A stretch of DNA of 47,868 nt. Source: a virus. The notes beneath the pieces were generated by a model. The model was given only the letters and a program-made list of their open reading frames with translations. It was not told the origin of the DNA and did no database searches. Position numbers and translations under genes: made by a program. Below are positions 8,113 to 15,755 of the stretch, piece after piece. The stretch covers positions 1-47,868 of IMG/VR virus record IMGVR_UViG_3300046005_001324. One strand, given 5' to 3'. Each line of letters begins with the position of its first letter. Position 1 is the first letter of the stretch.

Positions 8113-9797
8113 GATAGTTTTCCTATTTTTACCCTAATTTGATTGTTTTCTTTGATGGTAATGAGATCACCTGTAACTTCCATATAAGACTTGGGGTTGG
8201 ATTTATTAACTTTTAAGCGATCTACAATTAGAGTTTTAGCTAATGTTTTAGATGAATGTGCATCAGGTTCAAAACTAGCATCATCAGTAATTAACTGTTT
8301 AAAAGTATAGTTAGCTAAGAAGGAATTTTTAAGATATACCCCTGGAGGAATTGATTTAGAGTCTACTGTTTTAGTCGTAGTCTCGATAATAAATGGTTTT
8401 GTATTATCCGTTTTAGCTTGCAAGATATCAGCTTTAGCAGATGGATTCGTGGGAATTCCGATAGAGAACGTTGCCGCATTTACTAGAAAAGTCGTTGGTG
8501 CTGTAAATACGCCTTCTGCATTTAATAGATTAAATCTTGCTAACCCATACCCATGCATCATAGGGGTATTTTCATCAGCAGTGGGAATCATTTTTAAATG
8601 ATACTGCCCCATCATTCGTCTATTAAAATTATTTTGGACTTCAAAAGCATTGATAATTGTTAAAGGTCTATCATAGCCTGTCAGATCACTGAAAGGGATT
8701 TTTACTTTTGAGACACTATAAGCTACCGGCAATCCTACTCTCCATTCTAAAGGCTCTGCTGGATCAGGTATTCCCCTCTCTTTAGGTCCTGGCCCACCTG
8801 TTTTGTTATAAGGTAAACTATTCCACGCAGCAACTCCTGGAGCATCAATAATGAGTGTTAAATCTTTTTGATATTCTTTAATGCGAAAATAGCTATCTTG
8901 ATCTACCGCAGATAATTTTAAAATTAGCTCTAGCTGTTTTGGTGAATTCTTACGTTCTGCTTCAATAGCATTAAATTTATTTTTAAATACATTATTCGAT
9001 AATATTGATTCAATGATTATTTCGTTAACTCTAGTAGTACCATTACCATTATAGGGTACCCATTCATCCTCCCCAAAATACCCATATTTTTTATCTGAAT
9101 ACCCGTATTCAAGCACTTTGCCTTTATAAGCTGCATACCCAATTTTGGTTTTAGATACATACCCTACTGCATCAATGGTTGCGTCATATGCTTCTACAAG
9201 CTTAGTATGATTTTTTAATACAGCAGTAGTCCCATCTGTTAACGCTTTATTAGCTGCAACTAGCAATGCTCTAGCATCTGCCTCAGACTTAGCTTGAGCA
9301 TTAGCCCATTGAGTTACTGCCGTATAATCCGATTTCACTTTATCTAACACACTTTGGTATTGTTGATGTGTAGGCACAAGTGTAGGGACTAAAGCCCTAA
9401 TGGCATTTCCAAGTGATGATGTATCAAGCGTAGCTGTTAAACCGCCTATAACAACAGAATTAAGATCGACTACCGAAGACTCTGCTGTATTGGAAAGTAC
9501 TCCTCGATATCCTGATTCAGCAATGGTACGTACCCAGTAGTAATAGATTTGATCATTCTGTATCTGAATTGGATCATAATAGGATGTTCCATATACTAGT
9601 TGATACGGTGCTTGGCCTACAGGTAATTCTGCATCACCTACCGATCTATACAATTCAACATATTTCACACTGGTAGGATTAATATCAGGATATGTCCAAG
9701 ATACTTGAATACCTCCTAATACTGGCATTGCAGATATAAGACATTGTCCTTGTGGATCTGTATCAGCAGTCCCTGCTGTTGTGTTGATGTTACTCAT
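8109..9797 (-). CDS. FN3-domain tail tip protein (J-like)
   Basis: A 562-residue protein. Residues about 15-105 form a fibronectin type III domain (GGIQVSWTYPDINP, YVELYRSVGD, YYYWVRTIAESGYRG). The middle is helical, and the C-terminal part (VYLKNSFLANYTF, SSKTLAKTLIVDRLKV, YMEVTGDLITIKENN) looks like the C-terminal region of lambda-J-type host-specificity proteins. The frame could begin upstream at 9854, but that would overlap the divergent gene. The ATG at 9797 has a clear AGGAG seven bases upstream. It is the first gene of the leftward fibre cluster and probably contacts the receptor. Confidence 0.65.
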   Translation of the reverse strand: MSNINTTAGTADTDPQGQCLISAMPVLGGIQVSWTYPDINPTSVKYVELYRSVGDAELPVGQAPYQLVYGTSYYDPIQIQNDQIYYYWVRTIAESGYRGVLSNTAESSVVDLNSVVIGGLTATLDTSSLGNAIRALVPTLVPTHQQYQSVLDKVKSDYTAVTQWANAQAKSEADARALLVAANKALTDGTTAVLKNHTKLVEAYDATIDAVGYVSKTKIGYAAYKGKVLEYGYSDKKYGYFGEDEWVPYNGNGTTRVNEIIIESILSNNVFKNKFNAIEAERKNSPKQLELILKLSAVDQDSYFRIKEYQKDLTLIIDAPGVAAWNSLPYNKTGGPGPKERGIPDPAEPLEWRVGLPVAYSVSKVKIPFSDLTGYDRPLTIINAFEVQNNFNRRMMGQYHLKMIPTADENTPMMHGYGLARFNLLNAEGVFTAPTTFLVNAATFSIGIPTNPSAKADILQAKTDNTKPFIIETTTKTVDSKSIPPGVYLKNSFLANYTFKQLITDDASFEPDAHSSKTLAKTLIVDRLKVNKSNPKSYMEVTGDLITIKENNQIRVKIGKLS

Positions 9798-9824
9798 TTT
9801 TTTAACTCCTATAGGGGATTTTTT
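9798..9824. promoter_or_regulatory. 27-bp divergent junction made of two ribosome binding sites
   Basis: Between two divergent starts lie only the minus-strand site AGGAG (before 9797) and the plus-strand site AGGGG (before 9825), nearly back to back. There is no room for a promoter for either gene, so the promoters must lie inside the opposing coding sequences. The two sites also decide the starts used here over longer upstream frames. Confidence 0.7.
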
Positions 9825-10817
9825 ATGTCTATTAAATTTGAAAATACAAGTCAAATTCCATTGGCTTTAGCAGTATTCTTAGCTTCAGATTCTTATGTTA
9901 AATCTGAAGATGCTCAAACAATTAGTGCTACAACACTATTGAAACCTATTAAACAAATTATTTTACCTTCAAGAATACCACAAGGTGAAGCTTTACCAAA
10001 TCTAGGTGATTTTGTAGCTAGTCGTATTGGGACAGCAGTACATGATGCAATTGAGCGATCTTGGTTAACTAACCATAAAACTGCTATGCAAGCATTAGGA
10101 ATTCCTTTAAAAACTATCGAAAAGATCATTGTTAATCCTACAGATGCTGATGATCTGACAGATAGAATCCCTATTTACTTAGAACAACGTGTAGAACGTA
10201 AAGTGGGTGATTGGACAATTACAGGTCAATTTGACTTTGTAAGTGAAGGCAGAGTTCAAGATTTCAAAACAACCAGTACATATACATATACCAAACAGAC
10301 TAGCTCTAAAAAGTATGTGGAACAAGGCAGTATTTATCGTTGGTTAAATGAGAAGATCATTACAGACGATATTATGGCAATTCATTATATTTTTACTGAC
10401 TGGAAACGGATGCAAACATATGAGAAGAATTACCCCTCTAATCGCATCACCACACAGTTTTTTGACTTAATGCCTGTGAATGATACCGATAGAATGATTC
10501 GCTCTAAAATAGCCCTTATTGAGCAATATTTGAATGCTGATGAATCTGAAATGCCATTATGTACAGATGAAGAATTATGGCGTACTGAGCCTAAATACAA
10601 GTATTACAAAAATGGTGATATAAACGCTGCTAGAAGCACGAAAAATTTCGATACCCTTCAGGAAGCAGTTCTCTTTAAGACCACCTCCGGTGGTGATTCT
10701 GGGGCTATTAAAGAGGTTCCTGGGACAGTTACTGCGTGTAAGTATTGCCCAGCCTTTGTGCTATGCACTCAAAAAGATAACCTAATCCTGAATGGTGAGC
10801 TTCTTCTAGAAGGCTAA
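9825..10817 (+). CDS. PD-(D/E)XK nuclease with C-terminal cysteine cluster (RecB/Cas4-like exonuclease)
   Basis: A 330-residue nuclease. The active-site pattern is in order: H73 in GTAVHDAIE, D137 in TGQFDFV, D146-x-K148 in RVQDFKTTS, and Q167 in YVEQGSIYRWL. This is the RecB-type PD-(D/E)XK motif set. Near the end C305-x2-C308-x5-C314 matches the cysteine spacing of Fe-S cluster nucleases, with an earlier Cys in MPLCTDEELW as possible fourth ligand. The start at 9825 follows AGGGG; a longer frame from 9744 overlaps the divergent gene. It opens the replication block and probably resects DNA ends during replication or recombination. Confidence 0.85.
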   Translation: MSIKFENTSQIPLALAVFLASDSYVKSEDAQTISATTLLKPIKQIILPSRIPQGEALPNLGDFVASRIGTAVHDAIERSWLTNHKTAMQALGIPLKTIEKIIVNPTDADDLTDRIPIYLEQRVERKVGDWTITGQFDFVSEGRVQDFKTTSTYTYTKQTSSKKYVEQGSIYRWLNEKIITDDIMAIHYIFTDWKRMQTYEKNYPSNRITTQFFDLMPVNDTDRMIRSKIALIEQYLNADESEMPLCTDEELWRTEPKYKYYKNGDINAARSTKNFDTLQEAVLFKTTSGGDSGAIKEVPGTVTACKYCPAFVLCTQKDNLILNGELLLEG

Positions 10818-10824
10818 ATCTTTT

Positions 10825-10899
10825 GGTTATGCCACAGTAAGTCGCAATCAAAATGTGAGCTTGCGAACATTTTGTGCAGCGACTGGATGTGGCATAACC
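10825..10899. repeat. 75-nt stacked inverted repeat
   Basis: Outer arms GGTTATGCCACA and TGTGGCATAACC (12 bp, perfect) enclose AGTCGC/GCGACT and AAAATGT/ACATTTT, all nested in register around a 10-nt loop. It starts 7 nt after the nuclease stop codon. No T-run follows, so it is not a standard terminator. A cruciform or structured RNA is possible. Confidence 0.75.
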
Positions 10900-10922
10900 T
10901 TTAAAATTAGGTTTGTTATATA

Positions 10923-10993
10923 CCTAAAATTAAAATGCGTTCCCCTACGTAACTCGCTTCGCTCGTTACTTGCGGTCGCATTTTAATTTTAGG
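10923..10993. repeat. 71-nt inverted repeat with 17-bp perfect arms
   Basis: Arms CCTAAAATTAAAATGCG and CGCATTTTAATTTTAGG pair perfectly. The loop holds a smaller GTAAC/GTTAC pair around CTCGCTTCGCTCG (10953-10965), whose complement contains the very stable mini-hairpin GCGAAGC. That 13-mer differs by one base insertion from a 14-mer repeated in the early region at 45068 and 45565. Confidence 0.75.
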
Positions 10994-10998
10994 CAATA

Positions 10999-11066
10999 AA
11001 ATCAATAACTTAGATCTCTAAATAGAGTATTACTCCCTATCGAAAAGAGGTCTAAGTTATTGATTT
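10999..11066. repeat. 68-nt inverted repeat with 16-bp arms
   Basis: Arms AAATCAATAACTTAGA and TCTAAGTTATTGATTT pair perfectly and extend inward through one T-G pair and four more pairs. A third copy of the arm with one change (AAATCAATGACTTAGA) lies at 11129-11144, in direct orientation with the first. Confidence 0.75.
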
Positions 11067-11083
11067 ATAAGGAAAAGTTGAAA

Positions 11084-11113
11084 TTTGAAATCCAAGTGTA
11101 CTTGGATTTCAAA
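11084..11113. repeat. Near-perfect palindrome, operator- or iteron-like
   Basis: Arms TTTGAAATCCAAGT and ACTTGGATTTCAAA are separated by only 2 nt, so this is more like a protein-binding palindrome than an RNA hairpin. The word AGTGTACTTGGA is repeated at 11160-11171, with a shorter match ACTTGGAT at 11189. Confidence 0.7.
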
Positions 11114-11128
11114 AAGCGACTTCTATAT

Positions 11129-11196
11129 AAATCAATGACTTAGAAAAATGGAAATTCATAGTGTACTTGGACTTTATTTTCCCCCTCCACTTGGAT
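11129..11196 (+). repeat. Direct-repeat words of the candidate origin
   Basis: AAATCAATGACTTAGA at 11129-11144 repeats the arm of the 10999 inverted repeat. AGTGTACTTGGA at 11160-11171 repeats the centre of the 11084 palindrome, and ACTTGGAT at 11189 is a further partial copy. The copies lie within 135 bp of the winged-helix gene start. Confidence 0.6.
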
Positions 11197-11263
11197 CTTA
11201 TTCCTTGAACTTCTAATGTAATCAGAGTAGACTTAATTTTCACAACTTACATCTGAGATAGAA

Positions 11264-11806
11264 ATGTTACCCCGTAAAACAATCAAACCAAGAAAAGGTA
11301 TGCTAAAAATGGAGACACTGCAAATCAATGATACATCTGTACATATGCTGATTCAGCGAGCAGCAGAAAATGTATCAGCAACCAGCAATATACCTGTTGC
11401 ACCTAGACTTCACACCCACACGTTTTTAGATTTAGCTATTCAAGCTACGGCTACTAAGAATAGTGGATTAATGGCTGTGGCAATGTATCTTGCCTGTAAA
11501 TTAGATAAGGAGAGATGTTCTGTTATTCATTGTACCACTGCGGAAATTACATCAGAATTGCACATTTCCCCTACTGGCATTACAGCGTGTTTAGCTGAAC
11601 TCAGTAAACAAAAATTAATTACTAAAATAAGTAGAAGTAGTTATGAAATTTCTCCACGATTAGCTTTTTATGGTTCAGCCTTTGATTGGAGCATTGCTTT
11701 ATCATTAGAGGGCAAAGGCCAAGCAGCTATTGATGCAAAATTAAATCAAATAGACGCTGACATTAAACAAGCAGAAGATATCATTATTGCTAAATATCAC
11801 CAATAA
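11264..11806 (+). CDS. RepL-like winged-helix DNA-binding protein, candidate replication initiator
   Basis: A 180-residue protein. Residues about 65-150 form a winged helix-turn-helix: a helix over NSGLMAVAMYLAC, a turn-helix over TTAEITSELHISPTGITACLAELSKQKLI, and a wing ending SYEISPRLAFYGSAFDW. The wing-plus-aromatic ending resembles the RepL family of plasmid and phage initiators (YxINPxLxFKGS). The C-terminus is helical. The start at 11264 has GAGA five bases upstream; an internal ATG at 11309 is possible. It lies directly downstream of the repeat-rich region, whose palindromes are natural binding sites. A transcription regulator is the alternative. Confidence 0.6.
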   Translation: MLPRKTIKPRKGMLKMETLQINDTSVHMLIQRAAENVSATSNIPVAPRLHTHTFLDLAIQATATKNSGLMAVAMYLACKLDKERCSVIHCTTAEITSELHISPTGITACLAELSKQKLITKISRSSYEISPRLAFYGSAFDWSIALSLEGKGQAAIDAKLNQIDADIKQAEDIIIAKYHQ

Positions 11807-11814
11807 GAGGCTTT

Positions 11815-13953
11815 ATGAAACCAGTAGAAGAAATGGAATACCACCCAACTAGTGAAAAGTTAGTGGATATCCTAAGAGACCATACCCAGCGAGAAGACTC
11901 GCTATTTTTTCGCCTATTAGTTGGGTATTACTTCTCATTAGCAGCATCTCAAATGAGGTGTTCTATCTCATCACCAGATAGAGGTGAAATCCCCATTAAC
12001 ATGTTTGCTTTAAACCTAGCCCCATCAGGCTATGGTAAAACCATGGGTACTAACATGATGGAAGAACAGGTATTACACCTGTTTCGTGAAACCTTTCTGG
12101 AAATTACCTTTCCTGCAATGGCAGAAGCAAACCTACCAAAATTAGCCCTTAAACGGGCCTCTAAGCTTGGTACTGATCCAGATGATGAATTGATCAAGGT
12201 TCAAAAAGAATTCGCTCAATTAGGCTCTGTAGCCTTCTCATTTGATTCTGGTACATCACCTGCAGTTAAACAAATGCGACATATGCTCTTAATGGCAAGT
12301 GCTGGATCTATGAATTTAATTATGGATGAAGTAGGTGCTAATTTAACCGCTAATATGGAGGTATTTGACACGTTTATTGAACTCTATGACAAAGGGTTAG
12401 TTAAACAAAAACTCATCAAGAACACGAAGGATAGCGTCCGTAGTGAAGAAATCATTGGGAAGACTCCTACAAATTTACTTATGTTTGGTGTACCTAATCG
12501 ATTGCTTGATGGATCTAAAACAGAACAAGCTTTGATTACTTTACTGGATCAAGGCTATGCAAGACGATGCTTCTTTGGGTATGTAAAAAATTCCAATAGA
12601 AAAGCAGGTAGAACAGCAGAGCAAATGTTCATTGATCGAACCAGTACGAATAACGAATCATTTCTTATTTCCCTGGCTTTGCAATTAGCTAAATTAGCTG
12701 ATGTTAATAATGCGAATAAGACACTTACTATTAGTCGTGAGACCTGTATTCTTTTAAATGAATATCAGTTGTACTGTGAAGCTATGGCTGACAAATTACC
12801 TGAGCATCAAGAGATTCAGAAACGTGAAATGTCAGAACGTAATTTCAAAGTTTTAAAACTAGCAGGTGCATATGCCTTCATTGATAATTCACCAAGTATT
12901 ACTGAAGATCATATCTATAATGCTATTAAATTAGCTGAAGATTCTGGTGATGCATTTAATCAGCTACTCTCACGAGATAAAGCTTGGGTGAAGTTAGCTA
13001 AGTATATTGCTACGGTTGGATCTGATGTAACACAAGCAGATTTATCAGAAGAGCTTCCTTTTTACAAAGGTAGTTTGATGTATAAAAATGAGCTTATTAC
13101 CTTAGCTATTGCCTATGGATATAAGAACAATATCTTAATTAAAAAATCTTTCTCAGATGGGATTGAGTTCTTTAGAGGTGAAACCTTAGAAGCAACAGAT
13201 TTAACTAAGATGGTTGTATCTTATAGCACTGACTATACTGAAGGATACGCTAATGAATATGCACCCTTTGATAAATTACATCAGTTAGTACAGTTGGATG
13301 ATTACCACTGGACTTCACATCATTTAGCTGATGGATATAGAAATGAAGAAAATGCTATTCCAGGCTTTAATATGATTGTGGTTGATATAGATGGTAATGT
13401 GAATATGAGTACAGCAGCCTTATTACTTAAAGGCTATAAGTATTTAATGTACACCACCAAACGTCATACAGAATTAGAGAATCGATTCCGTATTGTCTTT
13501 CCAATGAATTATAAACTTTGTCTTGATGCTAAAGACTTCAAAGAGTTTATGAATAATTTCTATCAGTGGTTACCTTTCGATGTAGATACAGGAACTAACC
13601 AACGTGCTAGAAAGTGGTTAACGTGTAATAACTCATTTGAGTATAACGAAGGCGAATTGATTGATGTATTACCTTTCATTCCTAAAACCAGTAAGAATGA
13701 AGAACGTAAGGCATTACTTAATTCACAACATTCTATGGATAACCTTGAACGATGGGTAATCAATAACATTGGTGATGGTAATAGAAACAATATGCTTCTC
13801 CGCTATGCCATGATTCTTATTGATGCTGGTTTCTCATTTGATTCTATTCGTTCTCGTGTTACAGAGCTCAATAATAAGATTCCTGATAAGTTAGATGAGA
13901 TCGAATTAATGAGTACTATCTTCGTTACAGTCAGTAAGGCTTTAGCTAAATAG
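11815..13953 (+). CDS. Replication protein: P-loop ATPase fused to AEP-type primase (N4 gp43-like)
   Basis: A 712-residue protein. The N-terminal half is a P-loop ATPase with Walker A at 69-76 (APSGYGKT), a Walker B-like strand MNLIMDEVG and a possible arginine finger in GYARRCFFGY; this is the style of phage DUF3987/primase-helicase ATPases. The C-terminal part, about 470-640, carries archaeo-eukaryotic primase features: D524-x-D526 in IVVDIDG, H551 in TTKRHT, then RFRIVFPM and D589-x-D591 in PFDVDTG. A primase joined to an ATPase probably acts at the fork. N4 gp43 is the likely counterpart by position. RBS AGAGG precedes the ATG, 8 bp after the previous gene. Confidence 0.7.
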   Translation: MKPVEEMEYHPTSEKLVDILRDHTQREDSLFFRLLVGYYFSLAASQMRCSISSPDRGEIPINMFALNLAPSGYGKTMGTNMMEEQVLHLFRETFLEITFPAMAEANLPKLALKRASKLGTDPDDELIKVQKEFAQLGSVAFSFDSGTSPAVKQMRHMLLMASAGSMNLIMDEVGANLTANMEVFDTFIELYDKGLVKQKLIKNTKDSVRSEEIIGKTPTNLLMFGVPNRLLDGSKTEQALITLLDQGYARRCFFGYVKNSNRKAGRTAEQMFIDRTSTNNESFLISLALQLAKLADVNNANKTLTISRETCILLNEYQLYCEAMADKLPEHQEIQKREMSERNFKVLKLAGAYAFIDNSPSITEDHIYNAIKLAEDSGDAFNQLLSRDKAWVKLAKYIATVGSDVTQADLSEELPFYKGSLMYKNELITLAIAYGYKNNILIKKSFSDGIEFFRGETLEATDLTKMVVSYSTDYTEGYANEYAPFDKLHQLVQLDDYHWTSHHLADGYRNEENAIPGFNMIVVDIDGNVNMSTAALLLKGYKYLMYTTKRHTELENRFRIVFPMNYKLCLDAKDFKEFMNNFYQWLPFDVDTGTNQRARKWLTCNNSFEYNEGELIDVLPFIPKTSKNEERKALLNSQHSMDNLERWVINNIGDGNRNNMLLRYAMILIDAGFSFDSIRSRVTELNNKIPDKLDEIELMSTIFVTVSKALAK

Positions 13954-13973
13954 GAACACTCCGTGTTCTTTTT
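13954..13973 (+). terminator. Intrinsic terminator 1 after the primase gene
   Basis: Arms GAACAC and GTGTTC with the 3-nt loop TCC start directly after the stop codon and are followed by TTTTT. It fits a compact rho-independent terminator; the short loop also resembles the hairpins of the early region. Confidence 0.7.
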
Positions 13974-13983
13974 CGGCAAACAT

Positions 13984-14010
13984 GTCACCCGTAATTGGGT
14001 GACTTTTTTT
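13984..14010 (+). terminator. Intrinsic terminator 2 after the primase gene
   Basis: Arms GTCACCC and GGGTGAC, loop GTAATT, followed by seven T. It is a strong rho-independent terminator, in tandem with the one 10 nt before it, and lies only 14 nt before the next gene start. The ATPase gene downstream must therefore rely on read-through, anti-termination or a polymerase that ignores these signals. Confidence 0.85.
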
Positions 14011-14024
14011 ATTTAGGGGAAACC

Positions 14025-14147
14025 ATGAGTCAATCAATAAATGACCACCTAATTCTATTATGTGGGAAATCAGCAACTGGTAAATCAGCCTCTTTAATGG
14101 GACTCAAAAACCAAAAAGGTGTCTTATACGCAAATTGTGAGGCAGGT
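14025..14147 (+). CDS. RecA/Sak4-like ATPase, exon 1
   Basis: Exon 1 encodes 41 residues, MSQSINDHLILLCG onward, with the P-loop GKSATGKS at 14-21, and ends at NCEAG with its last base T at 14147. Read straight on, the frame stops after 41 codons. Joined to 15129 it continues as AGKRLPFKS without loss of frame and gives a 242-residue protein. RBS is AGGGG before the ATG. The protein corresponds in position to N4 gp44 and to phage Sak4-type recombination ATPases. The split is explained by the group I intron between the exons. Confidence 0.8.
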
Positions 14148-15128
14148 TAATATTAGCCTGAGTCTATAGAAATATAGATTAAGAATCCATTGAATTGCTG
14201 GGAAGCCCTTAGAGCTTAATCTACTACAACATAACCTTAATAGGTAAGTGTGAATGTTTAAAAAATGATTAAGATTGGGTAATCAGCAGGAAAGACTTAA
14301 TAGCAGTTAGTATGTACTTCAGAGTTATCATAAGGTATACTTTTACTTCACAGTTTACATTAGGAGTAAAAAATGCCAGATTACATTGAAGATACAGATT
14401 CTGGAATATACAGAATCACCTCAGACGGTAAAATATATACCCAAAGCAAATTAAAGATCCCTTTAGTTGGTGAAGGTATGGAGTTCACGGGAAATTTTAA
14501 GATCATTCTTAAAAAGGAAAGAGAACTGAAAACTACTGTTAATAATAGAGGTTACTATTCTGTAGGAATACGTAGAAAAACCCACATGGTTCATAGATTA
14601 GTAGCACAAGCTTTTATACCTAATCCTTTAAATAAACCATTTGTTAATCATATTGACGGCAATAAACTCAACAATACAGTCTCTAATTTAGAGTGGTGTA
14701 CGGCAGCAGAGAATAATGAACATGCTCGTCTTACAGGATTACATATTCAAGCAAGAGGTTACACTCCTGTTTATAAATCTGAATCCAGTAAGAAGAATTC
14801 ATGGGCTAACTTAATTAATAAGTCTCAACTGACTGAAGACGAAGTTAGATATATTAGATCTGTTTATATCCCTAGGGATAAAGAGTTTGGTACTAGAGCT
14901 TTAGGTAGAAAATTTAACATAAGTGGTGTTGCTATTAGTAATGTTATTAGCAGAAAAGCGTATCCCAATATTGAGTAATCTTCAACGACTATCCTGAAAA
15001 GGAGTACAGCTAAGTAGCTGGAAGTAGTGGACACCTTTAATGGTGAAGATATAGTCTAGCCTTATATGAAAGTATAAGAAGTTCATAAGAGAACTGGTTA
15101 AGATTAACGACCTTAATTGAATACATCG
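14148..15128 (+). ncRNA. Group I intron (981 nt) carrying a homing endonuclease gene
   Basis: The upstream exon ends in T and the intron ends in G, as required for group I splicing, and removing it restores the ATPase frame exactly. Core elements are visible: a Q-like AATCAGCAGG near 14280; an R-like ACGACTATCC just after the endonuclease stop (14984 onward); and an S-like AAGATATAGTC near 15046. GACTAT and ATAGTC would form P7. This arrangement is typical of phage group IA introns. The endonuclease lies in a peripheral loop before P7. The boundaries are inferred from frame and motif and were not folded by computer. Confidence 0.85.
14373..14978 (+). CDS. HNH homing endonuclease inside the group I intron
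   Basis: A 201-residue protein. The N-terminus (IYRITSDGKIYTQ) is NUMOD4-like, followed by RGYYSVGI and the HNH core: MVHRLVAQAF, VNHIDGNKLNN and NLEWCTAAENNEHAR, with the conserved His and Asn in order. A C-terminal helix-turn-helix (LGRKFNISGVAISNVISRK) probably reads the target site. RBS is AGGAG before the ATG. Such enzymes cut intron-less copies of the host gene so that repair copies the intron. Its stop falls just before the intron R element, so it does not damage the ribozyme core. Confidence 0.9.
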   Translation: MPDYIEDTDSGIYRITSDGKIYTQSKLKIPLVGEGMEFTGNFKIILKKERELKTTVNNRGYYSVGIRRKTHMVHRLVAQAFIPNPLNKPFVNHIDGNKLNNTVSNLEWCTAAENNEHARLTGLHIQARGYTPVYKSESSKKNSWANLINKSQLTEDEVRYIRSVYIPRDKEFGTRALGRKFNISGVAISNVISRKAYPNIE

Positions 15129-15734
15129 AAGAGATTACCTTTTAAATCAGAATTTCAACAATTTACAATTACAGATCCATTGCAAATTTATGAGTTATTT
15201 ACTCATGCTGAATCAATGCCTGATGTACACACAATTGTGATTGATTCACTTACTTATCTACTGGATATGTATGAGTCTTGTTATGTATTAAATTCAAATA
15301 ATACGATGAAGTCTTGGGGAGATTTTCAACAATACTTCAAAGAATTAATGCAGCAATATGTTGCTAAATCAACTAAAGCAGTAATCTTTACTGCCCATAC
15401 AGCAGATACACTTAATGAAAGTGAAATGCTTATGGAAACCAAAGTTCCAGTGAAAGGCGCACTGAAGAACAATGGAATTGAATCTTATTTCAGTGTGGTG
15501 ATTGCATCGAAGAAAGTGAATTTAAAAACACTTAAAGACTATCAGTCTAAACTTCTAACCATTACACCTGAAGAAGAAAGTCTTGGAATGAAATATGTAT
15601 TTCAAACCAGATTAACTAAGGAAACTGTTAATGAACGTCTACGTAGTCCTTTAGGATTATTTAGTATTCCCGAAACATTTACCGACAACAACGTTCAATT
15701 AATCTTAGATAGATTAGTTGAATACTATTCTTAA
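15129..15734 (+). CDS. RecA/Sak4-like ATPase, exon 2
   Basis: Exon 2 encodes residues 42-242, starting KRLPFKSEF. Walker B is TIVIDSLTYLLD with D80 of the joined protein; a sensor-like TKAVIFTAHTADT and the segment VKGALKNNGIESYF follow. An upstream in-frame TTG at 15117 lies in the intron and is not a real start. Its likely role is strand annealing or recombination during replication, as for Sak4-type proteins or N4 gp44. It sits directly before the SSB-like gene, its probable partner. Confidence 0.75.
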   Translation, partial: KRLPFKSEFQQFTITDPLQIYELFTHAESMPDVHTIVIDSLTYLLDMYESCYVLNSNNTMKSWGDFQQYFKELMQQYVAKSTKAVIFTAHTADTLNESEMLMETKVPVKGALKNNGIESYFSVVIASKKVNLKTLKDYQSKLLTITPEEESLGMKYVFQTRLTKETVNERLRSPLGLFSIPETFTDNNVQLILDRLVEYYS

Positions 15735-15755
15735 TTTTCTATAGAGAAAAAACAA

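Larger units (their letters stand above)
10818..11263. other. 446-bp noncoding region rich in inverted and direct repeats; candidate replication origin or control region
   Basis: No credible gene occurs here. The region holds four strong inverted repeats (10825-10899, 10923-10993, 10999-11066, 11084-11113) and direct repeats of two words, AAATCAATRACTTAGA and AGTGTACTTGGA. It lies between the nuclease gene and a RepL-like winged-helix gene. Dense palindromes and iteron-like words beside a candidate initiator suggest an origin, but a cluster of terminators or operators is also possible. Confidence 0.6.

Noticed and set aside
15117-15128. TTG start for an independent 205-residue protein
   Set aside because: These four codons are the 3' end of the group I intron; the true protein is made by joining exon 1 to 15129.
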